Positions 17,215-29,503 of a stretch of DNA of 59,115 nt are shown piece after piece. The first letter of the stretch is position 1. Each line of letters starts with the position of its first letter. Source of the DNA: Bacteroidota bacterium (GTDB lineage Bacteria; Bacteroidota; JABWAT01); the NCBI GenBank assembly GCA_017303995.1, contig JAFLBE010000026.1, positions 1 to 59,115 of the forward strand, in the 5' to 3' direction. The translations under genes and the position numbers were made by a program. The notes under the pieces were generated by a model. That model ran no database searches, was not told the DNA's origin, and saw only the letters and a list, made by a program, of their open reading frames with translations.

Positions 17215-20160
17215 TTAATCTGCAATCATTCCAACAATATCACCCATCACATTCAGGGTTACATGCAGACGAAATTCGGTATTGTTTTCGCCCTGAACCG
17301 GATCTGAAACCCACAACGGAACGGAAATAACAGCAGGTCCCACACGGTAACCGATTCCGGCATCATAAATCAGCTTGCCGGCATCAAATTCGTCGAGATT
17401 TTTGTAAACATTTCCTGCATCAGCGAAAATTGAAAATCCGCCAGGTACAAATAATGTTAATTTGTTTGACCATCCGGTACGACCATTGACTTGTTCTGCA
17501 TGTTTACCCGCACCATATCCCGGCATATCCATTCCTGATCCATCAGAAATTCCGTGAAGAACAGAAAAACCTCCCGCTCTTGATAATCCCCACTGCTGGC
17601 GTCTTGGATCTGCTGTTCCGCCGGCAAAAATAGTTTCCTGAGTTGGGACCGATCCAAATGCACTTCCGAAATATGTTCTGAAGGCAAGTTTCAACTCCGA
17701 AGTGAAGTTCTGTCGGTATGAAAATGAGGTTTCAAACCGGGAAAAATCAGCATCAGAATCTTTGCTCTTAACTGACTTTGAAACTTCAGCATGCCAGGTT
17801 GCCAGATACGAACGAATTGAATTTTTTGCTTTGAGCTTCAGGCTCACCAGATTATATGAGGTTTCCTGATAAATGAGTTTATTCATGTACGAATCGTTAT
17901 AGGTTACAAAACGACCCAAACTCAATTCGGCACTTGATTCATAATTACGTTTTGAATGAACCAGACGGGAATAAACTTCCTGCCGTTTAAATCCTTCCTG
18001 ATCCAACACACTAAAGCCATAATCCATATAGTTTAGCAAAAACCGGGGAAGTCGTGACTTGTAATGATATCGGTAGCCAATATCTCCAGATTCAGTTCCA
18101 TAATAAACGGTTGCAAACTGAAGATTCTTTCCTGTAATTGGATTTCCGCTCCAGAATCCGGCACCGACCTGGAATTTATCGACCTCTGGCTCCCAGGCTA
18201 AAACCGGGAAAACGTTGATGTCATAGGAATCAATTTTTGGAATTGCCAGAAACCAATTAAAATTAAACTCAGGCCATTGTTTGTTGTTTGTATTGTCAAG
18301 TTCAAGAACTTCAAGTCCGAGATTGATACCAACCGTTTTTACACTTGCTTCATGGTCGAATATTACCGTTTTTTCTTTTCTGGGATCCCACTTAGCAATG
18401 AGTGTGTCCCCTTTTTCTGTGATCAAATAAACCGGCGCAGGCATTACCATGTTTCCCTTATTTTCGGGAGTAACCATTGTTTTGTAACCTGATCCCGATT
18501 TTTCTGTTGAATAATCAGCAATAATAAAATCATTGACGGCAGTCGTATTGACCCACTGATCAAAAAACCACATTAAATCTTCTCCTGCAGATTCACTGAT
18601 TGCAGAATAAAAATCTTCAGGTACAGGATGTTTGAATTTCCATTTCTCATAATAGGATTGCATGGCTTTATCAAACTTCTGTTCACCCAGATACCACTTC
18701 AATGCCTCAAGCATTAACCCGCCTTTTTGATAGGTAATGACCATATTCCCATTCCACATTTGGTCAGTGGCATGAACATTATTTGGCAGATCACTGTTTC
18801 TCCAGAACAACGCCTGACACATCATCGAGTAAAACTCAGTTGAACCCAAGGGTCTAAGAAATTTATTGACAAAAGGGATTTCCATAGAATCCGGATTGCT
18901 GATAAAGGAATTTGATTTGCCATACTTTGCATTTAAAGTTCTCATCTCATAAAAGGTATTGATTCCTTCATCCATCCAGGCATATTCACGTTCGTTACTT
19001 CCAAGAATCCCCTGAAAATAATTGTGTCCGACTTCATGCGTGATTACCTGATCAAGCAGGGTTAATCCTTTCACTGCACCCTGACTGATCACCGTGATCA
19101 TTGGGTATTCCATACCACCGCCAGCATCCAAAGCACCATCTACGACTGAGGCTTTCGGGTGTGGATACTTTCCAATCCAGCCACTGTAGTATTTGATTGC
19201 GTCGGTAGCAAACACTGCAGCATCTTTCCATCCATCCCAATTTTCCGGTTGGATAAGCGCATAACTGATCACCCCGTTCACCCCTGTTGATTTTCTGATC
19301 AGGAAGGATTCACTTGCAAACCATGCAAAATCCTGCACATTTTCAGCTTTGTACCGAACTGTTTTTTTAACCGACCAATCCCGGTTTTTCTCAATTGATT
19401 CCTTAAATTCTTTTCTGAATTTCGATTTTTCTTCTCCACCCAGGATTTTATAGTAGTTCTCAAGAACACCAGCCAGAGAATCCATAAAAGCAACTTCTGA
19501 ATTGCTGTTTGTGAGCATTCCGGTTGCATCAATAACATAAGATTTCGGAAGGGTCAGACTTACATCCCAACTACCATATTCACCATAAAACTCTCCGTAA
19601 TCCAGGTAGGAATCGGGATGCCAGCCTTTTTCATCATAAACGACAACTTTCGGATACCATTGTGTTCCCCCAAAATTATCTTTGTCATAGCCGATCCGGC
19701 TGAATACTTTAGGAAATTTAGTCTCAAATGAAATGGCTAATGTAATCGATTCACCTGCCTTTAACGGTTTGGGAAGTGAAACCTTCATTTCATCAATAGC
19801 ATCAGGCTTAACACTTGTTTCGAGTTTTTTGCCCTCCAGTGAAAACTCTGCATTCATCCAACCTTTTTCTTCAGGTTTACTTTCAGTATAACCCCATCGT
19901 TTCATTTGAACCATTTGTTTTGCAAAGGGTGTAGTTTCATCCTTAAAAGCATTCGGGTAAAGATGAAACCAGATTTCTGTCAGGATTTGGGGTGAATTGT
20001 TTTTGTAAGTAAATACCAGATCCCCCTTTAACGTTTTGGTTTCAGGGAATAATTCTGCTGAAATTTTGTAGTCAACATCTTGTTGAAAGTAACCGGTTTT
20101 TTGAGCAAAGGAAGGAAATGTGAGTAAAATCAGGGAAAAAGCGATAGCAGTTCGAATCAT
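17215..20160 (-). CDS. M1-family metallopeptidase with C-terminal outer-membrane barrel-like region
   Basis: The 981-residue protein begins with a signal peptide (cleavage near SFAQ, residue 20). The aminopeptidase region carries the M1 zinc motif HEVGH (H375, E376, H379) with the third ligand E398 in WMDEG, and GGMEYP in place of the usual GAMEN exopeptidase loop. After about residue 640 the sequence becomes beta-rich with alternating aromatics, and its end (FADAGNVYKN, DAGIGYRVGPAVISVPLWVSDP) resembles the last strands of Omp85-type barrels. It is probably a surface-anchored protease. It stands alone between two convergent or divergent neighbours. Confidence 0.87.
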   Translation of the reverse strand: MIRTAIAFSLILLTFPSFAQKTGYFQQDVDYKISAELFPETKTLKGDLVFTYKNNSPQILTEIWFHLYPNAFKDETTPFAKQMVQMKRWGYTESKPEEKGWMNAEFSLEGKKLETSVKPDAIDEMKVSLPKPLKAGESITLAISFETKFPKVFSRIGYDKDNFGGTQWYPKVVVYDEKGWHPDSYLDYGEFYGEYGSWDVSLTLPKSYVIDATGMLTNSNSEVAFMDSLAGVLENYYKILGGEEKSKFRKEFKESIEKNRDWSVKKTVRYKAENVQDFAWFASESFLIRKSTGVNGVISYALIQPENWDGWKDAAVFATDAIKYYSGWIGKYPHPKASVVDGALDAGGGMEYPMITVISQGAVKGLTLLDQVITHEVGHNYFQGILGSNEREYAWMDEGINTFYEMRTLNAKYGKSNSFISNPDSMEIPFVNKFLRPLGSTEFYSMMCQALFWRNSDLPNNVHATDQMWNGNMVITYQKGGLMLEALKWYLGEQKFDKAMQSYYEKWKFKHPVPEDFYSAISESAGEDLMWFFDQWVNTTAVNDFIIADYSTEKSGSGYKTMVTPENKGNMVMPAPVYLITEKGDTLIAKWDPRKEKTVIFDHEASVKTVGINLGLEVLELDNTNNKQWPEFNFNWFLAIPKIDSYDINVFPVLAWEPEVDKFQVGAGFWSGNPITGKNLQFATVYYGTESGDIGYRYHYKSRLPRFLLNYMDYGFSVLDQEGFKRQEVYSRLVHSKRNYESSAELSLGRFVTYNDSYMNKLIYQETSYNLVSLKLKAKNSIRSYLATWHAEVSKSVKSKDSDADFSRFETSFSYRQNFTSELKLAFRTYFGSAFGSVPTQETIFAGGTADPRRQQWGLSRAGGFSVLHGISDGSGMDMPGYGAGKHAEQVNGRTGWSNKLTLFVPGGFSIFADAGNVYKNLDEFDAGKLIYDAGIGYRVGPAVISVPLWVSDPVQGENNTEFRLHVTLNVMGDIVGMIAD

Positions 20161-20353
20161 TCTATGCTCCAGTTTAAGTAGAAACAGTCATTTACGGGAA
20201 AACTAATGAAAAGGTTTTACATGGTCTTATTTAAAAATTAAAAATGCATTTTTCCTGCCAAAAATAAAACTGAACAATTACAATAGTTGTAACTTGAATT
20301 TCACCAAACGGATAAGTAAACTATTGCTTTTAAAAATGCTTCGGGAGAAAAAT

Positions 20354-21277
20354 ATGAAAACTGTCGTAATAGGTGCTGGTGGGGTTGGCGGATATTTTGG
20401 CGGACTTTTAGCTGAACATTATGCAGGTAAACCCAAAGAAGAAGTTGTTTTCATAGCAAGGGGTGACCACGGGAATCAAATCAGAACCCACGGTTTGACT
20501 CTCATCACCGATACTGAAACCCGCATAATTAAACCCACTGCAGTATTAAGTCACCTGACCGAATGTGGAATTGCCGATCTGGTTCTTATCGCAGTAAAAA
20601 ATTATCACCTCGAAGATCTTATTCCGCAAATCCGCTCAATCTGCAATGAGAAAACGGTTATCATCCCACTACAGAACGGAATTGGTAATTTTTCGATGCT
20701 TCAGCAAGCCAGATTACCCGGAAAGCTTTGTGACGGGCTGGTTTATGTTATTTCTGAGATCCAATCGCCGGGCATTATTCGCCGTCAGGGATCAGTTCAG
20801 AAGTTGATTTTTGGACGGGAAGGCGGACCCGTTGAGGATTTAAAGGCCGTGGAATCCTATTTGGCTGATGCGGGAATTTCGGTAGTTTTATCTGATCATC
20901 CTACCCGATACAAATGGTTGAAATTTCAGTTTATTGGGGCTTTAAGCGCAGTAACTGCAGCGCATGATAAAACTATTGGCGAGGTACTTGATAACCCGAA
21001 AACGTCTGAAGCCTTCATCAATATTATGGAAGAAATAGAATTTGTAGCTGCTGCCACCGGAATTCAATTGCCAGAAACAGCAACTCACAAATCTTATGAA
21101 ATTGCAAAAAACTCACCACCTCATGCAACAACTTCATTCCAGCGTGATTTCAAGGCGGGTAAACCAAACGAACTTGAGGCTTATCTCGGAAATTTTATCA
21201 AAATTGCAAAAGAAAAGGAAATCCCGGTTTTGGTAACTGAATCATATTACAAAGAATTGAAAAAAAGAAGTAAGTAG
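20354..21277 (+). CDS. panE: Ketopantoate reductase family protein (PanE/ApbA)
   Basis: The 307-residue NADPH-dependent reductase has the N-terminal GxGxxG motif (VVIGAGGVGGYFGGLLAEH), the family block AVKNYHLEDLIPQI with K at about 78, and the PLQNGIGN loop near 108-115. The C-terminal catalytic region includes KWLKFQFIGALSAVTAAHD and SFQRDFKAGKPNELEAYLG. It would reduce 2-dehydropantoate to pantoate for coenzyme A synthesis, although paralogues with other substrates exist. The ATG at 20354 follows GGGAG and starts directly at the Rossmann fold; an upstream in-frame TTG at 20294 is less likely. Confidence 0.88.
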   Translation: MKTVVIGAGGVGGYFGGLLAEHYAGKPKEEVVFIARGDHGNQIRTHGLTLITDTETRIIKPTAVLSHLTECGIADLVLIAVKNYHLEDLIPQIRSICNEKTVIIPLQNGIGNFSMLQQARLPGKLCDGLVYVISEIQSPGIIRRQGSVQKLIFGREGGPVEDLKAVESYLADAGISVVLSDHPTRYKWLKFQFIGALSAVTAAHDKTIGEVLDNPKTSEAFINIMEEIEFVAAATGIQLPETATHKSYEIAKNSPPHATTSFQRDFKAGKPNELEAYLGNFIKIAKEKEIPVLVTESYYKELKKRSK

Positions 21278-21291
21278 AAAATCGGGAGTGT

Positions 21292-21326
21292 AAAAAAGGG
21301 CGACCATCCGGTCGCCCTTTTTTATT
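21292..21326 (+). terminator. Rho-independent terminator after panE
   Basis: A strong hairpin (AAAAAAGGGCGACC / GGTCGCCCTTTTTT) with a 4-base loop and a T tract lies 14 bases after the panE stop. The A run before the stem lets it serve the converging DUF1761 gene as well. Confidence 0.9.
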
Positions 21327-21330
21327 TTTC

Positions 21331-21366
21331 ACTTGTAACTTACCACTTTATAACTTGTCACTGATT
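21331..21366. repeat. Degenerate 7-bp tandem array (ACTTRTN type)
   Basis: Five consecutive units of 7, 7, 8, 7 and 7 bases each begin ACTT or ACTG. The array starts 4 bases after the panE terminator, and its last unit (ACTGATT) overlaps the TAA stop of the DUF1761 gene read on the other strand. Confidence 0.75.
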
Positions 21367-21763
21367 AATGCCATGCTCCCAAAATTGCTCCCATGATGGT
21401 AAACATGACGGTAAAATAACCGGCATTAATAGCAAAAAGCTTTACGGAAGTCATTTCAAAAAGGGTCAGTATTCCCAAACAAGGTAACACAAATCCGATC
21501 CCGGTGAGAAATCCGTAAAGAATTCCACCCTGCAAATCCACCTTCCCACCAAAGAACATGGCCAGATTAAAAGCTGCAAAAAGGGTGAGAAGAAAAGCAA
21601 GTCCCATAATCAATCCGGTATTGGCTGTTTTTGCTTTTTCTTCGGTTAAACCTGTTTCTTTCATCCAGACCTTAATAAAAAGAACCGGTGAATACCAGAT
21701 TGCACCGAGTCCAAAACCGGCAATTCCCGCAACTAAAACCGCCCAGATATTTAAACCTTCCAT
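21365..21763 (-). CDS. DUF1761-family membrane protein
   Basis: The 132-residue protein has four predicted transmembrane helices. The first carries the DUF1761 signature pattern (AGIAGFGLGAIWYSPVLFIKVWMKETGLTEEKA, about residues 13-45, in which the GAIWYSP block is diagnostic). The family is widespread and has no assigned activity. It is encoded alone on the reverse strand. A perfect inverted repeat lies 41 bases upstream of the start. Confidence 0.85.
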   Translation of the reverse strand: MEGLNIWAVLVAGIAGFGLGAIWYSPVLFIKVWMKETGLTEEKAKTANTGLIMGLAFLLTLFAAFNLAMFFGGKVDLQGGILYGFLTGIGFVLPCLGILTLFEMTSVKLFAINAGYFTVMFTIMGAILGAWH

Positions 21764-21803
21764 TGAATGATCCCTTTCAAAAAGTAATTGTGGAAGAAAA
21801 GGT

Positions 21804-21824
21804 AATTAAGATTTTATCTTAATT
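21804..21824 (-). promoter_or_regulatory. Perfect inverted repeat upstream of the DUF1761 gene
   Basis: AATTAAGAT and ATCTTAATT flank a 3-base spacer, making a 21-bp AT-rich palindrome. It lies 41 bases before the DUF1761 start codon and could be an operator; no known regulator consensus was recognised. It is also downstream of clpB, but it lacks a GC-rich stem and so is a poor terminator. Confidence 0.35.
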
Positions 21825-21896
21825 GCAAAAATACCAGCCAATAATTTGAATATATTAATCTTTCTGGCCGATACTTCCGAACACCTGCCAATTACC

Positions 21897-21938
21897 ACTT
21901 GTAACTTATAACTTATAACTTGTTGTTTGTCACTGATT
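21897..21938. repeat. Six-unit 7-bp tandem array overlapping the clpB stop
   Basis: Six units in exact 7-base phase, mostly ACTTRTN and ending in GTTTGTC then ACTGATT, span the 3' end of clpB. The clpB stop codon (21930-21932) and its last codons lie inside the array. The final two units parallel the end of the array at 21353-21366. Confidence 0.78.
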
Positions 21939-24554
21939 TGTGTACGCAACTTTCCCGAAGTCAAATCCAATTTCCGTCTGGATAATTTCAAGGTGATCAC
22001 CAGATTTTATTAATCCGGAAAGTATTTTTTCGGAAAGCGGATTTACAATATACTTTTGAAGCAATCGTTTTAACGGACGGGCACCAAACTGAGGATCATA
22101 GCCCATATCCGCAAGTCGATTTTTGGCATTCTCATCCAAAGTGAGAAAAATTCCAGTCTTTTCTGCAAGTTTTTGAATCCGTTTGAACTGAATGGCAACA
22201 ATTTCGCCTACTTCTTCCCTGTTAAGCGGATGGAAAACAATTATTTCATCCACCCGATTCAGAAATTCAGGCCGAAGGGTTTGCCTCAGCAGTTTAAGCA
22301 GATTTTCACGGATTTCTTCCAAAATGACCGACCGGTTATTACCCGTCAGATTGGCCAATTCTTCCTGAATCATGTGTGCACCCAGGTTACTTGTCATGAT
22401 CACGATCGTATTCCTGAAATTCACTGTTCTGCCCTGGTTGTCAGTTAGCCGACCATCATCAAGAACCTGGAGCAGGACATTAAAAACATCGGGGTGTGCC
22501 TTCTCAATTTCGTCGAGCAAAATTACCGAATAGGGTTTTCTTCTCACGGCTTCGGTCAGTTGCCCGCCTTCATCGTAACCAACATATCCCGGAGGTGCCC
22601 CGATTAATCGTGACACTGAGTGTTTTTCCATATATTCACTCATGTCAACACGGATAATTGCCTGTTCATCATCAAACATGAATTCTGCAACAGCTTTTGC
22701 AAGTTCAGTTTTACCAACACCAGTCGTTCCAAGAAAAATAAAGGAGCCAATAGGTTTATTCTCATCCTGCAAACCTGCCCGAGACCGTCTGACTGCCGCT
22801 GAGACTGCTTCAACAGCTTCCTTTTGTCCGACCAAACGGGTTTTTAAACGGTCTTCCATGTTCAACAATTTCTGCCGTTCAGATTCGAGCATCCGGTTAA
22901 CCGGTATTCCTGTCCATTTTGCAACAATTTCGGCAATATCTTCTGCTTCAACTTCCTCCTTCAGCATTTTTCTGGAAGTTTGCAAATCTGCCAGTTTTTC
23001 ATTCGTTTCTTTGATGGATTTTTCTAGATTTACTATGGTTCCATAACGGATTTCTGCAACTTTTCCATATTCGCCTTCCCGTTCGTATTGCTCGGCCTGG
23101 GTTTTCGCAGTATCAATGGCAGTTTTAAGTTCCCTCAGGGTTTGAATAAAACCTTTTTCCTGAAGCCAGTGTGCCTTAAGTCCTGATCGTTCTTCTGAAA
23201 GCTGGGCAATTTCTTTTCGGATCTGACTAAGCTTTCCTTCGTTCAATTCATCTTTTTCGCGCTTGATTCCTTCCTGCTCAATTTCAAGTTGCCTGATAGA
23301 TCTTTCAATGATGTCGAGTTCTTCGGGCATGGAATCAATTTCCATTCTCAGTTTGGATGCTGATTCATCAATCAGGTCAATGGCTTTGTCTGGCAGAAAC
23401 CGATCAGAAATGTACCTGTCTGAAAGTTCAACGGCAGCAACAATGGCCGAATCGGTAATTCTCACGCCATGATGGACTTCATATTTTTCCTTGAGTCCCC
23501 GAAGAATTGAAATTGCATCTTCGATTCCCGGTTCACCAACCAAAACCGGCTGAAACCGTCTTTCAAGAGCAGCATCTTTTTCGATATATTTTCTGTACTC
23601 GTCGAGGGTGGTTGCACCAACAGCACGGAGTTCTCCTCTAGCCAAGGCTGGTTTCAGAATATTGGCAGCATCCATCGCACCTTCTGCTGCACCAGCTCCG
23701 ACCAGTGTGTGAATCTCATCAATGAAAAGAATGTACTCGCCATCTGATTCCACAATTTCTTTAACAACCGCCTTTAGCCGGTCCTCAAATTCTCCACGAT
23801 ATTTGGCACCTGCAATCAGTGCACCCATATCCAAAGCAAAAACCCGCTTATTTTTTAATCCTTCGGGAACGTCACCGGCAACCATTCGCTGGGCAAGTCC
23901 TTCGGCAATAGCCGTTTTACCAACCCCGGGCTCACCAATTAAAACCGGATTATTTTTCGTCCGGCGGCTAAGGATTTGCAAAACCCGCCTGATTTCGTCA
24001 TCCCGGCCAATTACAGGATCCAGTTTCCCGCGACGGGCAAGATCATTCAAATCCCGTGCATATTTTTCAAGGGCCTGATAACGCCCTTCCGCATTTTTAT
24101 CAGTTACCCGCTGATTTCCACGAATCTCTTTTAAAACTTTTAATATCGCAGGGAAAGTTATTCCGTAAGTTTTCAGGGCATCACCCACTGGCGTTTTCCA
24201 TTCTGTCATGGCAAGTAAAACATGTTCAGATGAAATAAATTCATCCTTCAGGTCACCCGCAATCTTTTGAGCAAGATCAAATAATGCACCCGTTGTATTA
24301 CTCAAAAAGGGTTGCTGAACTGAACTTCCTGTTACCTTCGGATATTTTTCAACTGACTCCCGAATCTTTCCGATCAGGGGTTCATAAGATCCGGTCAGTT
24401 TTTTAAGGATGGATGGAATAACACCATCTGGTTCAGAAACCAAACCCAGAAAGATGTGTTCAGGTTCAATGGATTGATGGTTCAGGTTACCTGCAAGTTG
24501 AATTGCGTTTTGAATAGCTTCCTGGACTTTATCTGTTAATTTTTCAAAATTCAT
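21930..24554 (-). CDS. clpB: ATP-dependent disaggregase ClpB
   Basis: ClpB is a hexameric chaperone that pulls proteins out of aggregates together with DnaK. The 874-residue protein has the N-terminal Clp repeat domain (about 1-150), AAA1 with Walker A GEPGVGKT (207-214), a long coiled-coil middle domain (about 400-530), and AAA2 with Walker A GTTGVGKT (about 605-612). The C-terminus has the [15 protein letters not shown] block. AGGAG precedes the ATG at 24554; a longer frame to 24599 lacks support. The last residues (TNQ) are encoded inside a 7-bp repeat array. dnaK lies 2.8 kb away. Confidence 0.97.
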   Translation of the reverse strand: MNFEKLTDKVQEAIQNAIQLAGNLNHQSIEPEHIFLGLVSEPDGVIPSILKKLTGSYEPLIGKIRESVEKYPKVTGSSVQQPFLSNTTGALFDLAQKIAGDLKDEFISSEHVLLAMTEWKTPVGDALKTYGITFPAILKVLKEIRGNQRVTDKNAEGRYQALEKYARDLNDLARRGKLDPVIGRDDEIRRVLQILSRRTKNNPVLIGEPGVGKTAIAEGLAQRMVAGDVPEGLKNKRVFALDMGALIAGAKYRGEFEDRLKAVVKEIVESDGEYILFIDEIHTLVGAGAAEGAMDAANILKPALARGELRAVGATTLDEYRKYIEKDAALERRFQPVLVGEPGIEDAISILRGLKEKYEVHHGVRITDSAIVAAVELSDRYISDRFLPDKAIDLIDESASKLRMEIDSMPEELDIIERSIRQLEIEQEGIKREKDELNEGKLSQIRKEIAQLSEERSGLKAHWLQEKGFIQTLRELKTAIDTAKTQAEQYEREGEYGKVAEIRYGTIVNLEKSIKETNEKLADLQTSRKMLKEEVEAEDIAEIVAKWTGIPVNRMLESERQKLLNMEDRLKTRLVGQKEAVEAVSAAVRRSRAGLQDENKPIGSFIFLGTTGVGKTELAKAVAEFMFDDEQAIIRVDMSEYMEKHSVSRLIGAPPGYVGYDEGGQLTEAVRRKPYSVILLDEIEKAHPDVFNVLLQVLDDGRLTDNQGRTVNFRNTIVIMTSNLGAHMIQEELANLTGNNRSVILEEIRENLLKLLRQTLRPEFLNRVDEIIVFHPLNREEVGEIVAIQFKRIQKLAEKTGIFLTLDENAKNRLADMGYDPQFGARPLKRLLQKYIVNPLSEKILSGLIKSGDHLEIIQTEIGFDFGKVAYTNQ

Positions 24555-24822
24555 TTTTAAACTCCTGAAATGATTCAAATTGTGACTAATTTTTAGCAAA
24601 TAGAATCAACTCCTATGCCGGAAATTTACAACTCTTTTTGTCAAGAATTCAGGAAATATTTTCCGGATTATGGTCTCAATTAGTCAGAGTTTACGCAAAT
24701 CTGGCAGACTCACTGCCAATTCACCTGTCTTCAAATCAGCAATTACTCTCAATCCTTGGTATATTGGCAACGTAAAAATTATTCTTAATTTCGTTTTTTA
24801 AAAACGAGTGTTCACTTGAATT

Positions 24823-24826
24823 GGAG
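24823..24826 (+). promoter_or_regulatory. Ribosome-binding site supporting a TTG start for the M14 gene
   Basis: GGAG lies 6 bases before the TTG at 24833, which is followed directly by a signal peptide. The earlier in-frame TTG at 24821 would overlap this site, so 24833 is the better start. Confidence 0.6.
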
Positions 24827-24832
24827 TTACCC

Positions 24833-27241
24833 TTGAATCGTTTTCTGCTTATTTGTTTATTGTCGCTTCCCTTTTCTCTTTTCGCACAAACCTATGAAGT
24901 TGATATTTTATTTTCAGGATCAGAAGAATTAAAAAAACTGTCAAGTGTTGGAATTCCAACTGATGATGGCGTTTTACAAAAATCACCGTCAGGTTACAAA
25001 ATCAGAGCATTTTTAAATCCAAAAGAATTTGAATCCCTTGAAAGATCTGGTGTTCAATATTCACTGATTTCAGATAATTGGGAAAAAAAGTACAGTGAAA
25101 ACCTTAAAGCAGATAAAAATCGTCTTGCAAAAGCTGCCGATTCTTCAAGAGTAAAATCTTTCAGATTGGGTTCAATGGGTGGGTATCTCACACTCGACCA
25201 GGTCACGGCTCTTTTAGATTCGATGGCCGAGGCAAATCCACAAATCCTTTCCGCAAAAATTTCCATTGGAAAAAGTCATGAAGGACGGGATCTCTGGATG
25301 TGGAAGTTATCAGACAATCCAACGAGTGATGAATCTGAACCGGAAGTTCTTTTTACCGGACTTCATCATGCCCGTGAAGGCCAGGGAATGACATCAGCTC
25401 TTTATTTCGTTCTTTATCTGATTGAAAATTACGGCAAAGAATCACAAACTACTTTTCTTGTTGATAACCGTGAAATTTATTTCGTTCCTGTTGTGAATCC
25501 CGACGGATATGTTTTTAACGAATCAACCAACCCAGATGGCGGTGGAATGTGGCGAAAAAACCGTCGTTTAAATGAAGATTTTTCATATGGTGTAGATCTG
25601 AACCGCAATTATGGTTTTGGCTGGGGTCATGATGATGAAGGTTCAAGCCCTGATCCATCAACAAACGTTTATCGGGGGGCTGAACCTTTTTCGGAAAAAG
25701 AAACACAGGTTATGCGTGATTTTTGCAATTCCAGACAATTTAAAGTGGCACTTAATTACCACTCTTATGGAAATTTGCTTATGTATCCCTGGGGGTATCT
25801 TAATTCCACACTTACACCAGATTCAGTTCAGTTTACCCAAATGGCAACCGAAATGACCAGATTAAACCAGTTCACCATTGGTACAGGCGATCAGGCACTG
25901 GGTTATAAAACAAACGGAGATGCAGACGACTGGATGTACGGTGAGCAAACTTCAAAACCCAAAATTATAGCAATGACGCCGGAAATTGGTACAAATGACG
26001 ACGGATTCTGGCCACTCCCGTCACGCATTCTTCCACTGGCAGAATCGTGTATGGAGATGAATTTTCGGTGTGTCTGGATGGCTGGCGGATATCCTGTGCT
26101 TGAATCAACAACTATTTTAGATGAAAGTGGTGATGGGTATTTTAGTGCCGGAGAAAAAGTGACTGCTGAGTTTTCATTTAAAAACCTGGGAAATGAACAG
26201 CTTGGATCAAGTTCTTACAAACATGGAGTTATGTTTTCAAATTTGGGGACATTTATTATGTTTCCCATTCCATTAGACCCCATTGAACCTCAGAAAAAAA
26301 CCTTGATTCCCATTACCTTTTCACTGCCTGATACCCTTTCTACAGGATCTTTTTTTTATGTTTACTTAGATTTCGAAAATTCGGGAAGCCATTTTTCTTT
26401 TAAAAGTGACACTTTGTTTTCAGGAATTCCTGTTCTCGTATTTTCCGATTCATTTGACTCAACTTTAAATAAATGGACGATTTCAGGTGGCTGGAAACAG
26501 GTTACCAATGAGGCAGTAAGCCTGCCATCAAGTTTGCATGAAAGTCCGGATGGAAATTATCCTAACAAAGTTGAATATTCAATCAAAACAAAAAATTCCA
26601 TCTTATTACCTGTCAAACGTCAACAAACCTTTATTCAATTTAAAACACGATGGGATATTGAACGGGATTATGACAAAGGACAAGTTTTGATTTCGGGTGA
26701 CGGAGAAAATTGGATTCCAGCCAGAGGAAAGCTAACATCACCGGGTTCTGGAATTGGGTTACAGGTTTTAAATGAGCCGGTTTATGACGGAATTCAAAAT
26801 GAATGGGTGGCTGAGCAAATAAATTTAGCGAACTGGAAGCATTCTTCACTTTTCATTCAATTTCTCTTTAAATCGGACGGATTTACAACAGGTGATGGTT
26901 GGTATATTGATGATCTGAAGGTTTTATCCTACGAGGGGAAAAATCCGACTCATGTCGAAAACTTCAACCAAAAGGAAAATAGCTTTGTTGTTTATCCTGC
27001 TTATCCTAACCCGTTTAATCCTGAAACTCAGATTTCGTTTAACCTTCCTAAACCTGGCGAAGTCAACTTTTCTCTTTTTGATTCTCAGGGGAAAAAGGTC
27101 ATGGAAATCAACAAAAAGAACTATCCGGCAGGGTTTAATACATTTGCAATTAACGGTTCAAACCTTTCAACGGGTGTTTACTTTTTCCAGTTAAGATTTG
27201 AATCCAGTTTCAAATCAGGGAAAATCACGTTGATCAAATAG
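24833..27241 (+). CDS. Secreted M14 zinc carboxypeptidase with T9SS C-terminal sorting domain
   Basis: The 802-residue protein starts with a signal peptide (NRFLLICLLSLPFSLFAQ). The M14 catalytic domain (about 110-410) has the zinc ligands H179 and E182 in HARE and H310 in NYHSYG, plus the catalytic glutamate E384 in TPEIG. The middle region has beta-rich accessory domains, including one typical of immune-inhibitor-A-like proteins (KTRWDIERDYDKGQVLIS). The last 85 residues form a type IX secretion sorting domain (YPAYPNPFNPETQISF ... STGVYFFQL). It is probably exported across the outer membrane for peptide scavenging. It is transcribed divergently from clpB across 278 bp. Confidence 0.93.
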   Translation: MNRFLLICLLSLPFSLFAQTYEVDILFSGSEELKKLSSVGIPTDDGVLQKSPSGYKIRAFLNPKEFESLERSGVQYSLISDNWEKKYSENLKADKNRLAKAADSSRVKSFRLGSMGGYLTLDQVTALLDSMAEANPQILSAKISIGKSHEGRDLWMWKLSDNPTSDESEPEVLFTGLHHAREGQGMTSALYFVLYLIENYGKESQTTFLVDNREIYFVPVVNPDGYVFNESTNPDGGGMWRKNRRLNEDFSYGVDLNRNYGFGWGHDDEGSSPDPSTNVYRGAEPFSEKETQVMRDFCNSRQFKVALNYHSYGNLLMYPWGYLNSTLTPDSVQFTQMATEMTRLNQFTIGTGDQALGYKTNGDADDWMYGEQTSKPKIIAMTPEIGTNDDGFWPLPSRILPLAESCMEMNFRCVWMAGGYPVLESTTILDESGDGYFSAGEKVTAEFSFKNLGNEQLGSSSYKHGVMFSNLGTFIMFPIPLDPIEPQKKTLIPITFSLPDTLSTGSFFYVYLDFENSGSHFSFKSDTLFSGIPVLVFSDSFDSTLNKWTISGGWKQVTNEAVSLPSSLHESPDGNYPNKVEYSIKTKNSILLPVKRQQTFIQFKTRWDIERDYDKGQVLISGDGENWIPARGKLTSPGSGIGLQVLNEPVYDGIQNEWVAEQINLANWKHSSLFIQFLFKSDGFTTGDGWYIDDLKVLSYEGKNPTHVENFNQKENSFVVYPAYPNPFNPETQISFNLPKPGEVNFSLFDSQGKKVMEINKKNYPAGFNTFAINGSNLSTGVYFFQLRFESSFKSGKITLIK

Positions 27242-27265
27242 TGAAGGTCTCCATTTTTTTCCAAT

Positions 27266-27295
27266 AAAAAACCCGGCTCATCACCGGGTTTTTTA
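27266..27295. terminator. Bidirectional terminator between the M14 peptidase and dnaK
   Basis: An AAAAAACCCGG / CCGGGTTTTTT hairpin with a 7-base loop lies between two convergent genes. A and T runs on both sides allow it to stop transcripts from either strand. Confidence 0.9.
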
Positions 27296-27322
27296 TTTAC
27301 AGTAAGTAGTGAATCGGGAAGA

Positions 27323-29317
<1,995 letters not shown>

Positions 29318-29503
29318 TTATCAATTAATGCCTTGTTTTTGAATGGTTTCCCTTACCCAACTGCATCATTTGCACTGTTTTTGTAATTCTTGTCAGACCT
29401 CGCAACCCAATAACAATTGAAACCTGACAAAATTTCTTACTAATAGCGGATACCATTGTGTTTTTACTTATTTTTGAGAATGACAAATCAACGAGGTGTT
29501 AAA

